A stretch of 18,711 nucleotides of DNA from JBHIAG01 sp046758465 (GTDB lineage: Bacteria; Acidobacteriota; Terriglobia; Acidiferrales; 2-02-FULL-67-57): assembly GCA_046758465.1 (NCBI GenBank), contig JBHIAG010000038.1, positions 1 through 18,711 of the forward strand, read 5' to 3'. Position numbers and translations under genes: made by a program. Under the pieces are notes generated by a model. That model was not told the origin of the DNA, searched no databases, and was given only the letters and a program-made list of their open reading frames with translations. This document shows, piece after piece, positions 7,817-16,464 of this stretch; position 1 is the stretch's first letter, and each line of letters opens with the position of its first letter.

Positions 7817-9196
7817 ATGACGCGGAAACGCAAATACGGGATTGGCAGTGGGCTGGTGCTGGTGCTGGCACTGGTGGTGGTTGTGAGTGTCCGGAGGAGC
7901 CGCGCTGGCATCGTCGAGGTCCAGATGGGCCGGGTGGAGCGGCAAGACCTGGCCTCGATCGTTACCGCTTCTGGGGAAGTTCGCCCCCGCCATTACGTCA
8001 ATATCAACTCACAATCCTTCGGGCAAATCGTTGCGATTGAGGTGGCCGAAGGGGAACAGGTTCGCAAGGGTCAAGTGTTGCTGCGGATGGAAGCCGTGCA
8101 GCCGACAGCCGAGGTTGAAGCCCAGCAGGCGCTGGTGAAGTCAGGGGAGGCGGCGATCGAGGCGGCCCAGGCCAATCTGCGCACGGCACAGGCGGAATTG
8201 GCGCGAGCGCGGGCCGACTTCGAGCGCGCCAAGCTCGAATGGGAACGAGGTGAGCAGATGTTCCGCGCGCGGCTGATCTCCCAGGCCGACTATGACGCGC
8301 GCAAGGCGACCTTTGAGAGTGCCCAAGCAGCGGTGGATTTGGCGACCGCGCGCATCCACCAGGCCGAAGCCGAACTGGACCGCAGCCGCTCCCAACTCCG
8401 GCAGGCGCGCGCCCTGCTGACGCGCTTGCAGGACGTGCTCCAGAAGACCATTTACACCTCGCCGATTGACGGCATCGTGACCAACCTGCCGGTGCACGTG
8501 GGCGAGCAGATGGTGCCCGGCATCCAGAACAGCCCGGGGAGTTTCCTGATGACCGTGGCGGATATGTCGGAGGTGACGGCCGAGGTGAAGGTGGACGAGA
8601 CCGATATTGTCAACGTCGAGCTCCGCCACCCCGCTGAGGTCAGCATCGACGCCTATCCGAACCGCACCTTCCAGGGCACGGTCACTGAAATCGGCACTAC
8701 CGCCGTCGTCCGCTCCACGGGCCAGTCAACCGCGCAGCTCACCAGCGGCACCCAGGAGGCCAAGGATTTCAAAGTTGTTGTGACGCTCGCCGACCCACCC
8801 GAGAGGGTGCGGCCGGGGCTGTCCACCACCGCCCGCATCACCAGCGCCACGCGCAGCCAGGTGTTGAGCATTCCCATCCAGGCGCTGACGATCCGGCGCA
8901 AGGCCGATATCGAAGCGGCCGAAGCTGCGTCTAAGGGAGATAAGGCTCAGGCCGCGACCCGGCTCGCGGCTGACCCAGGGAACAAAGAGGAGGTTCAGGG
9001 CGTATTTGTGGTTGCGGACGGCCGGGCGCATTTCCGCCCGATTCAAACCGGCATCACCGGCGTCACCGACATCGAGGTGACTGAAGGGTTGCAAGAAGGC
9101 GAACAAATCGTGACGGGCAGTTACAAAGTGCTGCGGGAGTTGAAGCACTTGGCCCGCGTGCGCGAACAAAAGGAAGCGCCCAAAACCGCTCCGTAG
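7817..9196 (+). CDS. MacA/HlyD-type periplasmic adaptor of ABC exporter
   Basis: A 459-residue membrane-fusion protein that would bridge inner-membrane permeases and an outer-membrane channel. One N-terminal TM helix spans about 9-25. The first half of the lipoyl domain (about 58-95, ending GEQVRKGQVLLRM) is followed by a long Ala/Glu/Arg-rich coiled-coil hairpin (about 96-210), then the second lipoyl half (YTSPIDGIVTNLPVHVGE, 213-230), a beta-barrel domain (about 250-345) and a membrane-proximal domain. A charged 35-residue insert (about 361-395) interrupts the membrane-proximal domain. The ATG at 7817 has only a short GGGAAG very close by. It opens an operon of five genes; the ATPase starts 7 bp after its stop. 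No outer-membrane channel is encoded in the window, so a TolC-like partner would have to come from elsewhere. Confidence 0.9.
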   Translation: MTRKRKYGIGSGLVLVLALVVVVSVRRSRAGIVEVQMGRVERQDLASIVTASGEVRPRHYVNINSQSFGQIVAIEVAEGEQVRKGQVLLRMEAVQPTAEVEAQQALVKSGEAAIEAAQANLRTAQAELARARADFERAKLEWERGEQMFRARLISQADYDARKATFESAQAAVDLATARIHQAEAELDRSRSQLRQARALLTRLQDVLQKTIYTSPIDGIVTNLPVHVGEQMVPGIQNSPGSFLMTVADMSEVTAEVKVDETDIVNVELRHPAEVSIDAYPNRTFQGTVTEIGTTAVVRSTGQSTAQLTSGTQEAKDFKVVVTLADPPERVRPGLSTTARITSATRSQVLSIPIQALTIRRKADIEAAEAASKGDKAQAATRLAADPGNKEEVQGVFVVADGRAHFRPIQTGITGVTDIEVTEGLQEGEQIVTGSYKVLRELKHLARVREQKEAPKTAP

Positions 9197-9203
9197 TGCT
9201 CTG

Positions 9204-9905
9204 ATGCCATCCAGCAACGACATCCTCATCAAGACGCAGAACCTCTGGAAGACTTATGAGATGGGGGAGGCAGCCGCGGTGCACGCGCTGCAGGGCGTGC
9301 ACCTGCAGATCGCGCAGAGCGAATACGTAGCGATTATGGGGCCGTCGGGCTCAGGGAAATCCACGCTGATGAATCTGATCGGTTGCCTCGACACCCCGAC
9401 GCAGGGAGACTACTGGCTGAACCAGCGCCTGGTGAGCCAGCTCGATGATGACGAGCTGGCCTTCATCCGCAACAAAGAGATTGGCTTCGTCTTCCAGACC
9501 TTTAACTTGCTGCCACGGGCGACCGCGCTGCACAACGTTGAGCTCCCACTCATCTACAGTGGCATGCCTGCCACGGAACGCCGCGAGCAGGCTCGCGAAG
9601 CGCTGGCGGCGGTGGATATGGCCGAGCGGGTGAAGCACCGGCCGAATGAGCTTTCCGGCGGTGAACGCCAGCGGGTAGCGATTGCACGGGCGCTGGTGAA
9701 CAAGCCCTCCATCCTGCTGGCCGATGAGCCGACGGGCAACCTCGACACCCAGACCAGCGCTGAGATCATGGCGCTGGTTGACCGTTTGCAAGCCCAGGGC
9801 AATACGATTTTACTTGTGACCCACGAACGCGACATCGCCGCTCACGCCCACCGCGTCATCCATCTGCGCGACGGCCTGGTCGAGTCCGACGAACGCACCG
9901 GCTAG
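9204..9905 (+). CDS. ABC exporter ATPase (MacB/LolD type)
   Basis: A 233-residue stand-alone nucleotide-binding subunit of the type VII (MacB/LolD/FtsE) ABC family. Visible motifs: Walker A GPSGSGKST at 46-54, Q-loop Gln98 in FVFQTFNLLP, signature LSGGERQ at 150-156, Walker B ILLADEPTG at 170-178, D-loop NLD and switch His207. Length and motifs fit an active subunit. In E. coli MacB the ATPase and permease are one chain; here they are separate genes. It starts 7 bp after the adaptor stop with no clear Shine-Dalgarno, which suggests translational coupling. Its permease partners are the two FtsX-type proteins encoded at 10855-13384. Confidence 0.94.
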   Translation: MPSSNDILIKTQNLWKTYEMGEAAAVHALQGVHLQIAQSEYVAIMGPSGSGKSTLMNLIGCLDTPTQGDYWLNQRLVSQLDDDELAFIRNKEIGFVFQTFNLLPRATALHNVELPLIYSGMPATERREQAREALAAVDMAERVKHRPNELSGGERQRVAIARALVNKPSILLADEPTGNLDTQTSAEIMALVDRLQAQGNTILLVTHERDIAAHAHRVIHLRDGLVESDERTG

Positions 9906-9949
9906 TCTGTTGCTGACGGGCTCACTTTCTTCTAGACTCCGCTCAGGTA

Positions 9950-9961
9950 TCCGAGCTCGGA
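9950..9961. repeat. 12-bp perfect palindrome between ATPase and Yip1 genes
   Basis: TCCGAGCTCGGA is a perfect dyad in the 78-bp gap between the ATPase stop and the Yip1 start. It has no U-run after it, so it is not a standard terminator. It may be chance in GC-rich DNA or a small protein or RNA-structure site. Confidence 0.3.
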
Positions 9962-9983
9962 ATCCCGCTGGGGAGGGAGAGAT

Positions 9984-10721
9984 ATGGGAGGCGAAATCCC
10001 TGCGAACACAACCGAGCTGAGCGAGGGGAGCCGGTTGAGTGGGATCTTTTTCGCACCCACGGAAACCTATCAGTCCATTGCCCGGCGGCCAACGTTTTTA
10101 GTGCCTTTGGTTCTGCTGACTATCCTGTCTCTGGGCGTCACTTGGTGGATTGGGCATCGGGTAGGGTGGGAAGGCGTAGTGCGCGCGCAGCTGGGCCAGA
10201 ACCCGCGCGTCCGCGAGATGCCGGTGGAGCAACGCGAGCAGATAGTTCAGCGGGCACTGCGTACGGCGCCGATGTTCGCCTACGCTTCTGGGGCATTCAG
10301 CATGCCGTTCTTGGCGTTGGTAGTGAGCGGCGCGTTGCTGTTCGTGTTCAACGTACTGGTTGGGAGCGACCTTGATTTCCGGCGGATGTTCTCGGTGGTG
10401 AGCTGGGCGATGATGCCCTATGCCGTGCTAAGCGTGCTCGCCTTCATTATTATCGCGCTGAAACTGCCGGAAGACGTCGAGGTACAGAATTTGGTGGCCT
10501 CCAACCTCGGCGCTTTCTTCGATCCCGACCGGACCGCCCGGCCGCTGTTGAGCTTCCTGCGCTCGCTCGACTTCTTTAGCATCTGGCAGATGTTTTTGCT
10601 CAGCACCGGCTTGGCTGCCATCGGCCGCAAGCTAACCTTCCAGAAGGCGCTCACCTGGGTGGTCATCGTCTGGGTGGTCTGGGTAGGGGTGAAGGTGGCC
10701 TGGGCTGTCATCTTCTCCTGA
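9984..10721 (+). CDS. Yip1 family multi-pass membrane protein
   Basis: A 245-residue integral membrane protein resembling the Yip1 domain family. A soluble N-terminus with the phrase LSGIFFAPTETYQSIARRP precedes the first TM helix; this 'F..P...F..I...P' opening is typical of bacterial Yip1 proteins. TM helices are predicted by eye at about 38-56, 105-127, 137-160, 195-214 and 222-243. A strong purine-rich ribosome binding site (GGGGAGGGAGAG) precedes the ATG. The gene lies between the ATPase and the permeases of the exporter and reads the same way, so it may be an accessory subunit or membrane factor for that transporter (inference). Bacterial Yip1 proteins have no established function; the eukaryotic relatives act in vesicle trafficking. 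Confidence 0.8.
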   Translation: MGGEIPANTTELSEGSRLSGIFFAPTETYQSIARRPTFLVPLVLLTILSLGVTWWIGHRVGWEGVVRAQLGQNPRVREMPVEQREQIVQRALRTAPMFAYASGAFSMPFLALVVSGALLFVFNVLVGSDLDFRRMFSVVSWAMMPYAVLSVLAFIIIALKLPEDVEVQNLVASNLGAFFDPDRTARPLLSFLRSLDFFSIWQMFLLSTGLAAIGRKLTFQKALTWVVIVWVVWVGVKVAWAVIFS

Positions 10722-10854
10722 GAGCCGAGCGCGAGCTAGCCCTCGTTTTAGGAAACGCGCAGGAGGCTTGCACGTCCAATTACGAAGGGGACTGGCAAAG
10801 AAGGAAACTTCCGGCGGCCCAGATTCGTTTTCCTAAGAAGGGGAAAGAGTGAGA

Positions 10855-12102
10855 ATGTCCAGCCGGCGGCAGCTTCTGCGGGACTCGGCCGAGATTGCCC
10901 TGACGGCGCTGCGCGCGCATAAGCTCCGTTCCTTCTTGACGCTGCTGGGGGTGATCATCGCTGTGACCGCGCTGATTGGGGTGGTGTCGATTGTGGAAGG
11001 GATGAATACCTACGTCGCCGAACGGGTGGCGAACTTCGGGGCCAACACCTTTTACATCACGCGCTTTGGCATTATCACCAATGCCAAAGACTTCCTGGAA
11101 GCGCGCCGCCGCAACAAGAAGTTCACGATGGAGGATTACGAGTACCTGCGCGAGCGGCTGAGCTTGGCCGAGGAGGTGGGGGCGCTCGACGGGCGGTCCA
11201 CAGACGTACGTTACGGCAGGGAGAGTTTGGAGGACGTTGATATCCGCGGCGTCACGCCCAACATGGTCAGCATCTTCCGTGAGCAGGTGGCCGCGGGCCG
11301 CTATATCACCGAGGGCGACTACCAGCGCAAGGCTGGGGTCGCGTTTGTGGGGGGCGACGTCGTCGACCGCCTCTTCCCCAACGTGGACCCGCTCGGCAAG
11401 AGCCTGCGGATTGATGGACTGCCCTTTGAGATTGTGGGTGTGGCCCAAAAGGTGGGCAGCGTCTTCGGGCAGAGTCAAGACAACTTCATCAATATTCCCC
11501 TCACCACCTACTACAAGGTCTGGGGGGAGGGCCCGCGGAACGACGGGGGGATAGCGGTGGGGGTGAGATATGGCTCGCCGGCCGTAAGGGAGCAGGCTAA
11601 AGATCAGGCACGAGTGTTGATGCGGGTCCGACGCCGGCAGAAGTACGACGAGAAGGACGCTTTCGGCATCATCGCCAGCGAGTCGGTCACCAAGCTCTGG
11701 GACCAGATTTTCGGGGGGCTGGCAGCCATGGCCGTGGGACTGACGTCGGTGTTTTTGGTGGTCGGCGGGATCGTAATTATGAACATTATGCTGGCGGCAG
11801 TCACTGAGCGAACGCACGAGATCGGCATCCGCAAGTCGCTGGGGGCGCGGCGGCAAGACATTCTCGTGCAGTTTCTCGTTGAGGCCAGCGTGCTCTCGAC
11901 GGCTGGCGGTGTGGTGGGTGTCCTCACCGCCATGGCGCTGACGCGGCTGGTGGCTGCGATGACCCCGGTGCCGATGAGCACGCCGGTTGGCGCGGTGCTG
12001 TTGGCGGTGGCGGTGTCCAGCGCGGTGGGGTTGTTTTTCGGCATCTACCCGGCGCGCAAGGCGGCGCGGCTCGACCCGGTGGTTGCTTTACGGGCGGAGT
12101 GA
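10855..12102 (+). CDS. ABC exporter permease, MacB/FtsX type (first subunit)
   Basis: A 415-residue permease with the MacB architecture: amphipathic N-terminus and TM1 at about 25-48 (LRSFLTLLGVIIAVTALIG), a periplasmic MacB-type core domain about 50-280, then TM2 about 290-315, the cytoplasmic TERTHEIGIRKSLGA coupling segment (317-331), TM3 about 340-365 and TM4 about 375-398, ending with YPARKAARLDPVVALR. This C-terminal signature is typical of the FtsX/MacB/LolCE superfamily, which performs mechanotransmission rather than substrate passage through the membrane. The start is taken as the ATG at 10855; a GTG six bases earlier (10849) is a possible alternative, sharing the AAGAAGGGGA ribosome binding site. 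It lies 133 bp after the Yip1 gene and 7 bp before the second permease. Confidence 0.93.
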   Translation: MSSRRQLLRDSAEIALTALRAHKLRSFLTLLGVIIAVTALIGVVSIVEGMNTYVAERVANFGANTFYITRFGIITNAKDFLEARRRNKKFTMEDYEYLRERLSLAEEVGALDGRSTDVRYGRESLEDVDIRGVTPNMVSIFREQVAAGRYITEGDYQRKAGVAFVGGDVVDRLFPNVDPLGKSLRIDGLPFEIVGVAQKVGSVFGQSQDNFINIPLTTYYKVWGEGPRNDGGIAVGVRYGSPAVREQAKDQARVLMRVRRRQKYDEKDAFGIIASESVTKLWDQIFGGLAAMAVGLTSVFLVVGGIVIMNIMLAAVTERTHEIGIRKSLGARRQDILVQFLVEASVLSTAGGVVGVLTAMALTRLVAAMTPVPMSTPVGAVLLAVAVSSAVGLFFGIYPARKAARLDPVVALRAE

Positions 12103-12109
12103 GGCGGCA

Positions 12110-13384
12110 ATGAGCCTGCGGGAAAAATGGCGTTGGCGCTGGCGCCGCGAGTTCGGCGAGAACCTGTGGATGGCGCTCGCTACGCTGCGCAACCACAAGC
12201 TGCGGTCCATGCTCACCGTGCTCGGGATCATCGTGGCCGTTGTGACCTTGATCTCGGTGGTGGCCCTGCTGATGGGCTTCGACCGCAACGTGCAGCAGAC
12301 CATCCAGAGCTTCGGCACCAACACCGCCTTCTTCCACCACCTGAATCCCGGGCCGCAATTCGGGCGGCGCAGCAAGGAAGAGCGGATGCGCAAGCCGCTC
12401 AACTACGATGACTTTTTAGCGGTGAAAGAGTTCTGCACCGCTTGCGCCAACGCCACGGTTTCCGTCTACAGCAACGAGCTGGACCGCATCCGCTACAAGG
12501 GGGAAGAAATTGTGGGGTTGGACTTTCGCGGCGCCACCGAGGAGTTCTTCTCCGTGTATGCCAACGCCGTGGTCAAGCAGGGGCGACCGTTCACCCAGGC
12601 CGAAAATCTCCACCGGGTGGAAGCTGCCGTGATCGGGGAAGATGTGGCCAAGGGCTTGTTCGGGGAGCTCGACCCGCTGGGCAAGGACGTCGTTGTCAAC
12701 GGCCGCAGCTTTCGGGTGATTGGGGTGCTGGAGAAACCGAAGGGCACCTTCGGCGGCCCGGGGGGCGGTGAGGACCGCCGGGTGGCGATCCCCTACTGGA
12801 CCTTCCGCAAGGTCTATCCATCTGCGAAGTCGCATGGCATTCGCATCGAAGCCTTTCCCGGACAACTCCCCCAGGCGATTGACCAGACCCGGGTGGCGCT
12901 GCGCCGCACCCGCCGCGTCCCCTATGACAAGCCAGACAATTTCGGCTACACCACGGCCGAGGCCGTCATTCGCGAGTTTCACAACATCGTGGGGATCGTG
13001 GCGCTGGTGACAGCGGTGATCTCCTCGGTGGGGCTGCTGATCGGGGGCGTGGGGGTGATGAACATCATGCTAGTGAGCGTCACCGAGCGCACGCGCGAGA
13101 TCGGCGTGCGCAAAGCTATCGGCGCGCGCCGGCGCGATATTGTGTGGCAATTTCTGACGGAGGCCATGGCGCTGACCGGCGCCGGCGGAGTCATTGGAGT
13201 GTTGCTGGGGTCCCTCATCAGTGTCGGTGTACGCAAAGCCCTGCCGAACTTGCCGACCTTTGTGCCGATGTGGGCGGTGGTGCTGGGGGTGAGCGTCGCG
13301 GCGAGTGTGGGTTTGTTCTTCGGGATCTACCCGGCCGTGAAAGCCGCCCGCCTCGACCCGGTGGACGCACTGCGCTACGAATAA
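12110..13384 (+). CDS. ABC exporter permease, MacB/FtsX type (second subunit)
   Basis: A 424-residue paralogue of the preceding permease with the same plan: TM1 about 31-55, periplasmic core about 60-285, TM2 about 293-320, the TERTREIGVRKAIGA coupling segment (325-339), TM3 about 350-375, TM4 about 385-407 and the terminal YPAVKAARLDPVDALR. The periplasmic domains of the two differ clearly, so they likely pair as a heterodimer on a homodimeric ATPase (inference). The frame is open upstream to 11987, but that part overlaps the first permease in another frame. The ATG at 12110 is preceded by GAGTGAGG and gives a start aligned with the sister protein. It is the last gene of the operon. Confidence 0.93.
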   Translation: MSLREKWRWRWRREFGENLWMALATLRNHKLRSMLTVLGIIVAVVTLISVVALLMGFDRNVQQTIQSFGTNTAFFHHLNPGPQFGRRSKEERMRKPLNYDDFLAVKEFCTACANATVSVYSNELDRIRYKGEEIVGLDFRGATEEFFSVYANAVVKQGRPFTQAENLHRVEAAVIGEDVAKGLFGELDPLGKDVVVNGRSFRVIGVLEKPKGTFGGPGGGEDRRVAIPYWTFRKVYPSAKSHGIRIEAFPGQLPQAIDQTRVALRRTRRVPYDKPDNFGYTTAEAVIREFHNIVGIVALVTAVISSVGLLIGGVGVMNIMLVSVTERTREIGVRKAIGARRRDIVWQFLTEAMALTGAGGVIGVLLGSLISVGVRKALPNLPTFVPMWAVVLGVSVAASVGLFFGIYPAVKAARLDPVDALRYE

Positions 13385-13485
13385 TCAGAGAGAAGCACAA
13401 AGACCGTGAGGGGGTCGCGCGGTCGCAGTGCTACCTTCCAAACAGCCAGAACCCAAACGGCACGAGGTGTTTACTGGAGGCCTCG

Positions 13486-14595
<1,110 letters not shown>

Positions 14596-14644
14596 AGAGG
14601 CCAACGGGTTTGCAGAGAACTTTTTCCCGTCGAGAACACAAGGG

Positions 14645-14674
14645 AGTGTAGCGCGCCGCCGGGTGGGGTCGCAA
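14645..14674 (-). promoter_or_regulatory. Candidate mtnA promoter
   Basis: Reading leftward, TTGCGA (14674-14669), an 18-bp spacer and TACACT (14650-14645) each match the sigma-70 boxes at 4 of 6 bases. Transcription would begin near 14638, about 43 nt before the mtnA ATG. The spacing is acceptable but the boxes are mediocre, and readthrough from the CPBP gene upstream is an alternative. Confidence 0.3.
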
Positions 14675-14730
14675 GGCTGCCACAGGTAAGTTGCGGGCGA
14701 CAGCCTGTTTGGCTCAGTTCTCCGGCGGGC

Positions 14731-15597
14731 TCAGGTGCCGAAGCCCCCTCCGGATGTCAGCGCAGAGAGGAGCGCAGCCGAGAGCGTGCGCGCGCTGGCG
14801 GGCAGTTCGGCAAAGTCGCGGCTGGAGAGGAAGAGCGCGGCGAGGGTGGCGTTGTAGGCGAAGTGCATCAGAAAGCTGGCCCGCAGGGAACCGGTCCGGG
14901 CCCGGACCAGAGAGAAGAGAATTCCCACCAGGAACAGAAACCCGATCTGAATCCAGCCGGGTATGAGCTGAGGGACGTGGAGCAAGCCAAAGAGGATGCC
15001 GCTGACCACCACCGCCGGCGCCACGCCCCAGGCCGGTTCGAGCACCCCGTACAGGTAGCCGCGAAAAATCAGCTCTTCAAAGAAGGGTGCGACGAGCAAG
15101 CTCGCGCCGAGGACGAGCAGGGCCGTGGCGCGGGTGGTGAAGAATTTTTCGATGGGCAGGAGTTCGGGAGGCGGGAAGGCAGCCGTACCCAGTTGGATGA
15201 CGATGGCGAGCGCGGTGCCCCCCAGGACGACCAGAGCGGCCCGTCGGGAGCCCATAGGTCGCCAGGCCACGGCGGGCCAAAAGGGGCTGCGGGTGCGGCG
15301 GGTCACGCGGAGGTAGATGAACAGGGTCACGAGCACATACAAAACGGTTTGGACGGAGACAGCGAAGAAGGCGTTGAATCCGGCTTGGCGGGCGGCCCAG
15401 CGCCAGAGTTGCGGTGGGCTGAGGTCGGGATGGTCTGGGCGGAACCAGGCAGCGAGGAAGGCGAGCGCGACGCCCTGGGTGAGAAACAGGGCGGCACCGC
15501 CGAAGAGGAACAACCAGACGAGGTCCCGCGGTTGGCCGATGTGCGCGGCGGGGCGAGCCGGGGCAGGGATTTCTATGCTTGGCGGGGCCTCCGGCAT
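14731..15597 (-). CDS. CPBP family intramembrane glutamic endopeptidase
   Basis: A 288-residue membrane protein of the CPBP (CAAX protease / bacteriocin-processing, Rce1-like) family. About eight hydrophobic segments are visible from residue 27 onward. The family motifs are present: the glutamate pair with arginine FFEELIFRG (Glu174, Glu175, Arg179), the first histidine in FGLLHVPQ (His207), and the second in LMHFAYN (His245, Asn249). All expected catalytic residues are intact. Substrates of bacterial members are largely unknown; roles in bacteriocin immunity and envelope protein processing are known for some. The N-terminal 20 residues are proline-rich. The start ATG has only weak purine-rich sequence before it. 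It reads toward mtnA with a 135-bp gap, so cotranscription is possible. Confidence 0.9.
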   Translation of the reverse strand: MPEAPPSIEIPAPARPAAHIGQPRDLVWLFLFGGAALFLTQGVALAFLAAWFRPDHPDLSPPQLWRWAARQAGFNAFFAVSVQTVLYVLVTLFIYLRVTRRTRSPFWPAVAWRPMGSRRAALVVLGGTALAIVIQLGTAAFPPPELLPIEKFFTTRATALLVLGASLLVAPFFEELIFRGYLYGVLEPAWGVAPAVVVSGILFGLLHVPQLIPGWIQIGFLFLVGILFSLVRARTGSLRASFLMHFAYNATLAALFLSSRDFAELPASARTLSAALLSALTSGGGFGT

Positions 15598-15719
15598 AGC
15601 GAAGCTCGGACTCTACCAGCAAAGTCAAAGGCAAGGGAAGGGAGTTTCCTAGAGGCTGCAGTAATTCTTTTGTGTCTGTGCGCCCGGGAGAGGGCCAAGT
15701 CTAGATGAAGCAAGAGGAT

Positions 15720-15735
15720 TCAAGAATTTTCTTGA
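15720..15735. promoter_or_regulatory. Inverted repeat over the -35 box of the toxin-antitoxin operon
   Basis: TCAAGAA-TT-TTCTTGA is a perfect inverted repeat with 7-bp arms and a 2-bp spacer. Its right arm overlaps the first four bases of the -35 box TTGACA (15732-15737). Such a position is expected for autorepression, and ribbon-helix-helix antitoxins bind short inverted repeats like this (known for the family; binding here is inferred). Confidence 0.55.
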
Positions 15736-15760
15736 CATAGCGCCCATGCTGCTCCAGAAT
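15732..15760 (+). promoter_or_regulatory. Promoter of the toxin-antitoxin operon
   Basis: A perfect -35 box TTGACA (15732-15737), a 17-bp spacer and CAGAAT (15755-15760, 4 of 6 matches) as -10. The predicted transcript starts near 15767, about 15 nt before the ATG at 15782. This argues against the earlier in-frame ATG at 15746, which would lie inside the promoter spacer. Confidence 0.55.
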
Positions 15761-15781
15761 CTTCGCCCCCCCGGGGTGCGT

Positions 15782-16018
15782 ATGGCTAAGAGGACGACCA
15801 GGAAGGTTGGGCTGGAAGTGGACATTCGCTTGTATGACCGCCTCAGCCAGGTGGCGAAGGCCAATGGGCAGAGTCGGCGGTTTCTGCTCGAACAGGCCGT
15901 GAGGCACTATCTTGATGTGGTTGTACCGTCGCAGGGGACAATTCGGCCGGAGGTCATGGCCCACTTCCGCAAATCGGTAGAGAAGAACCGGAAGCTGATG
16001 GAGCTTTTGGCTAAGTAG
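15782..16018 (+). CDS. Ribbon-helix-helix antitoxin of the Doc module
   Basis: A 78-residue protein. Residues about 8-47 read as a ribbon-helix-helix (CopG/Arc-like) fold: a short beta strand (KVGLEVDIRLYDRL) then two helices (SQVAKANGQ, SRRFLLEQAVRHYLD). The C-terminal part (RPEVMAHFRKSVEKNRKLMELLAK region) is charged and helical and is the likely toxin-binding segment. It is followed with no gap by a Doc-family toxin, the standard antitoxin-first order, so the pairing is strong from context although the classic Doc partner is a Phd-fold protein. The ATG at 15782 is chosen over 15746 because the promoter boxes lie between them. Autorepression through the inverted repeat at 15720-15735 is likely (inference). 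Confidence 0.8.
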   Translation: MAKRTTRKVGLEVDIRLYDRLSQVAKANGQSRRFLLEQAVRHYLDVVVPSQGTIRPEVMAHFRKSVEKNRKLMELLAK

Positions 16019-16408
16019 ATGCCGGGGTACCTCTACCCCACCATTGCGGAAGCGATTGAAATCCATAAGCAATTGATCGAGGAATTTGGCGGCTCTCCCG
16101 GGCTGCGGGATCGGGGCCGATTGGAAGCCGCTATTTTTCGTCCCCAAATCGGCTACTACAGCGATCCGGTGGAAGAAGCAGCCGCCCTGATGGAGTCGCT
16201 GGCCAACAACCATGTCTTTGTAGACGGGAACAAGCGTGTCAGTTTTGCGGTTACAGACACATTCCTACGCTTGAACGGTTTCTACTTGGAAGCCGAGCCG
16301 TCCGCAGCGTACCGGTTCATTACCGGGTCGCTGCGTCGGGGTGAGTTTCGCTTTGCTCGCATCCGCGACTGGATCCGCTCCCACCTGCGTTCACTTTCTG
16401 AATCCTAG
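16019..16408 (+). CDS. doc: Death-on-curing (Doc/Fic) family toxin
   Basis: A 129-residue Fic-fold toxin, the usual length of Doc proteins. The catalytic loop HVFVDGNKR is at 65-73 and matches the Doc pattern HxFxDxNKR with the essential His65, Asp69 and the Lys/Arg pair. The known phage P1 Doc phosphorylates elongation factor EF-Tu and stops translation; this activity is assumed here from the motif, not shown. Early residues (LYPTIAEAIEIHKQLIEEFGG) and the GLRDRGRLEAAIFRPQ stretch also fit the family. Its ATG directly abuts the antitoxin TAG stop, so the two are coupled. All key residues are present and the frame is intact, so the module looks functional. Confidence 0.92.
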   Translation: MPGYLYPTIAEAIEIHKQLIEEFGGSPGLRDRGRLEAAIFRPQIGYYSDPVEEAAALMESLANNHVFVDGNKRVSFAVTDTFLRLNGFYLEAEPSAAYRFITGSLRRGEFRFARIRDWIRSHLRSLSES

Positions 16409-16428
16409 TCTTGTCAGTGTGTCACCTC

Positions 16429-16454
16429 GTCAGGGGCGCTGACGCCAGTCATTT
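16429..16454 (+). terminator. Weak hairpin after the toxin gene
   Basis: GTCAG-GGGCG-CTGAC forms a 5-bp stem at 16429-16443, and a short T-run (TTTT, 16451-16454) follows 7 bases later. It lies between convergent genes where a terminator is expected, but the stem is short and the T-run is distant. Confidence 0.25.
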
Positions 16455-16464
16455 TCAGACAGGG

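Noticed and set aside
10780..11856. 358-codon open frame on the minus strand
   Set aside because: Antisense to the first permease and rich in His/Pro/Asp without any domain.
11987..12109. Upstream extension of the second permease
   Set aside because: Overlaps the first permease in another frame; the ATG at 12110 has a ribosome binding site and aligns with the sister protein's start.
15746..15781. Upstream ATG of the antitoxin
   Set aside because: Lies in the spacer between TTGACA and CAGAAT, so it would not be on the predicted transcript.
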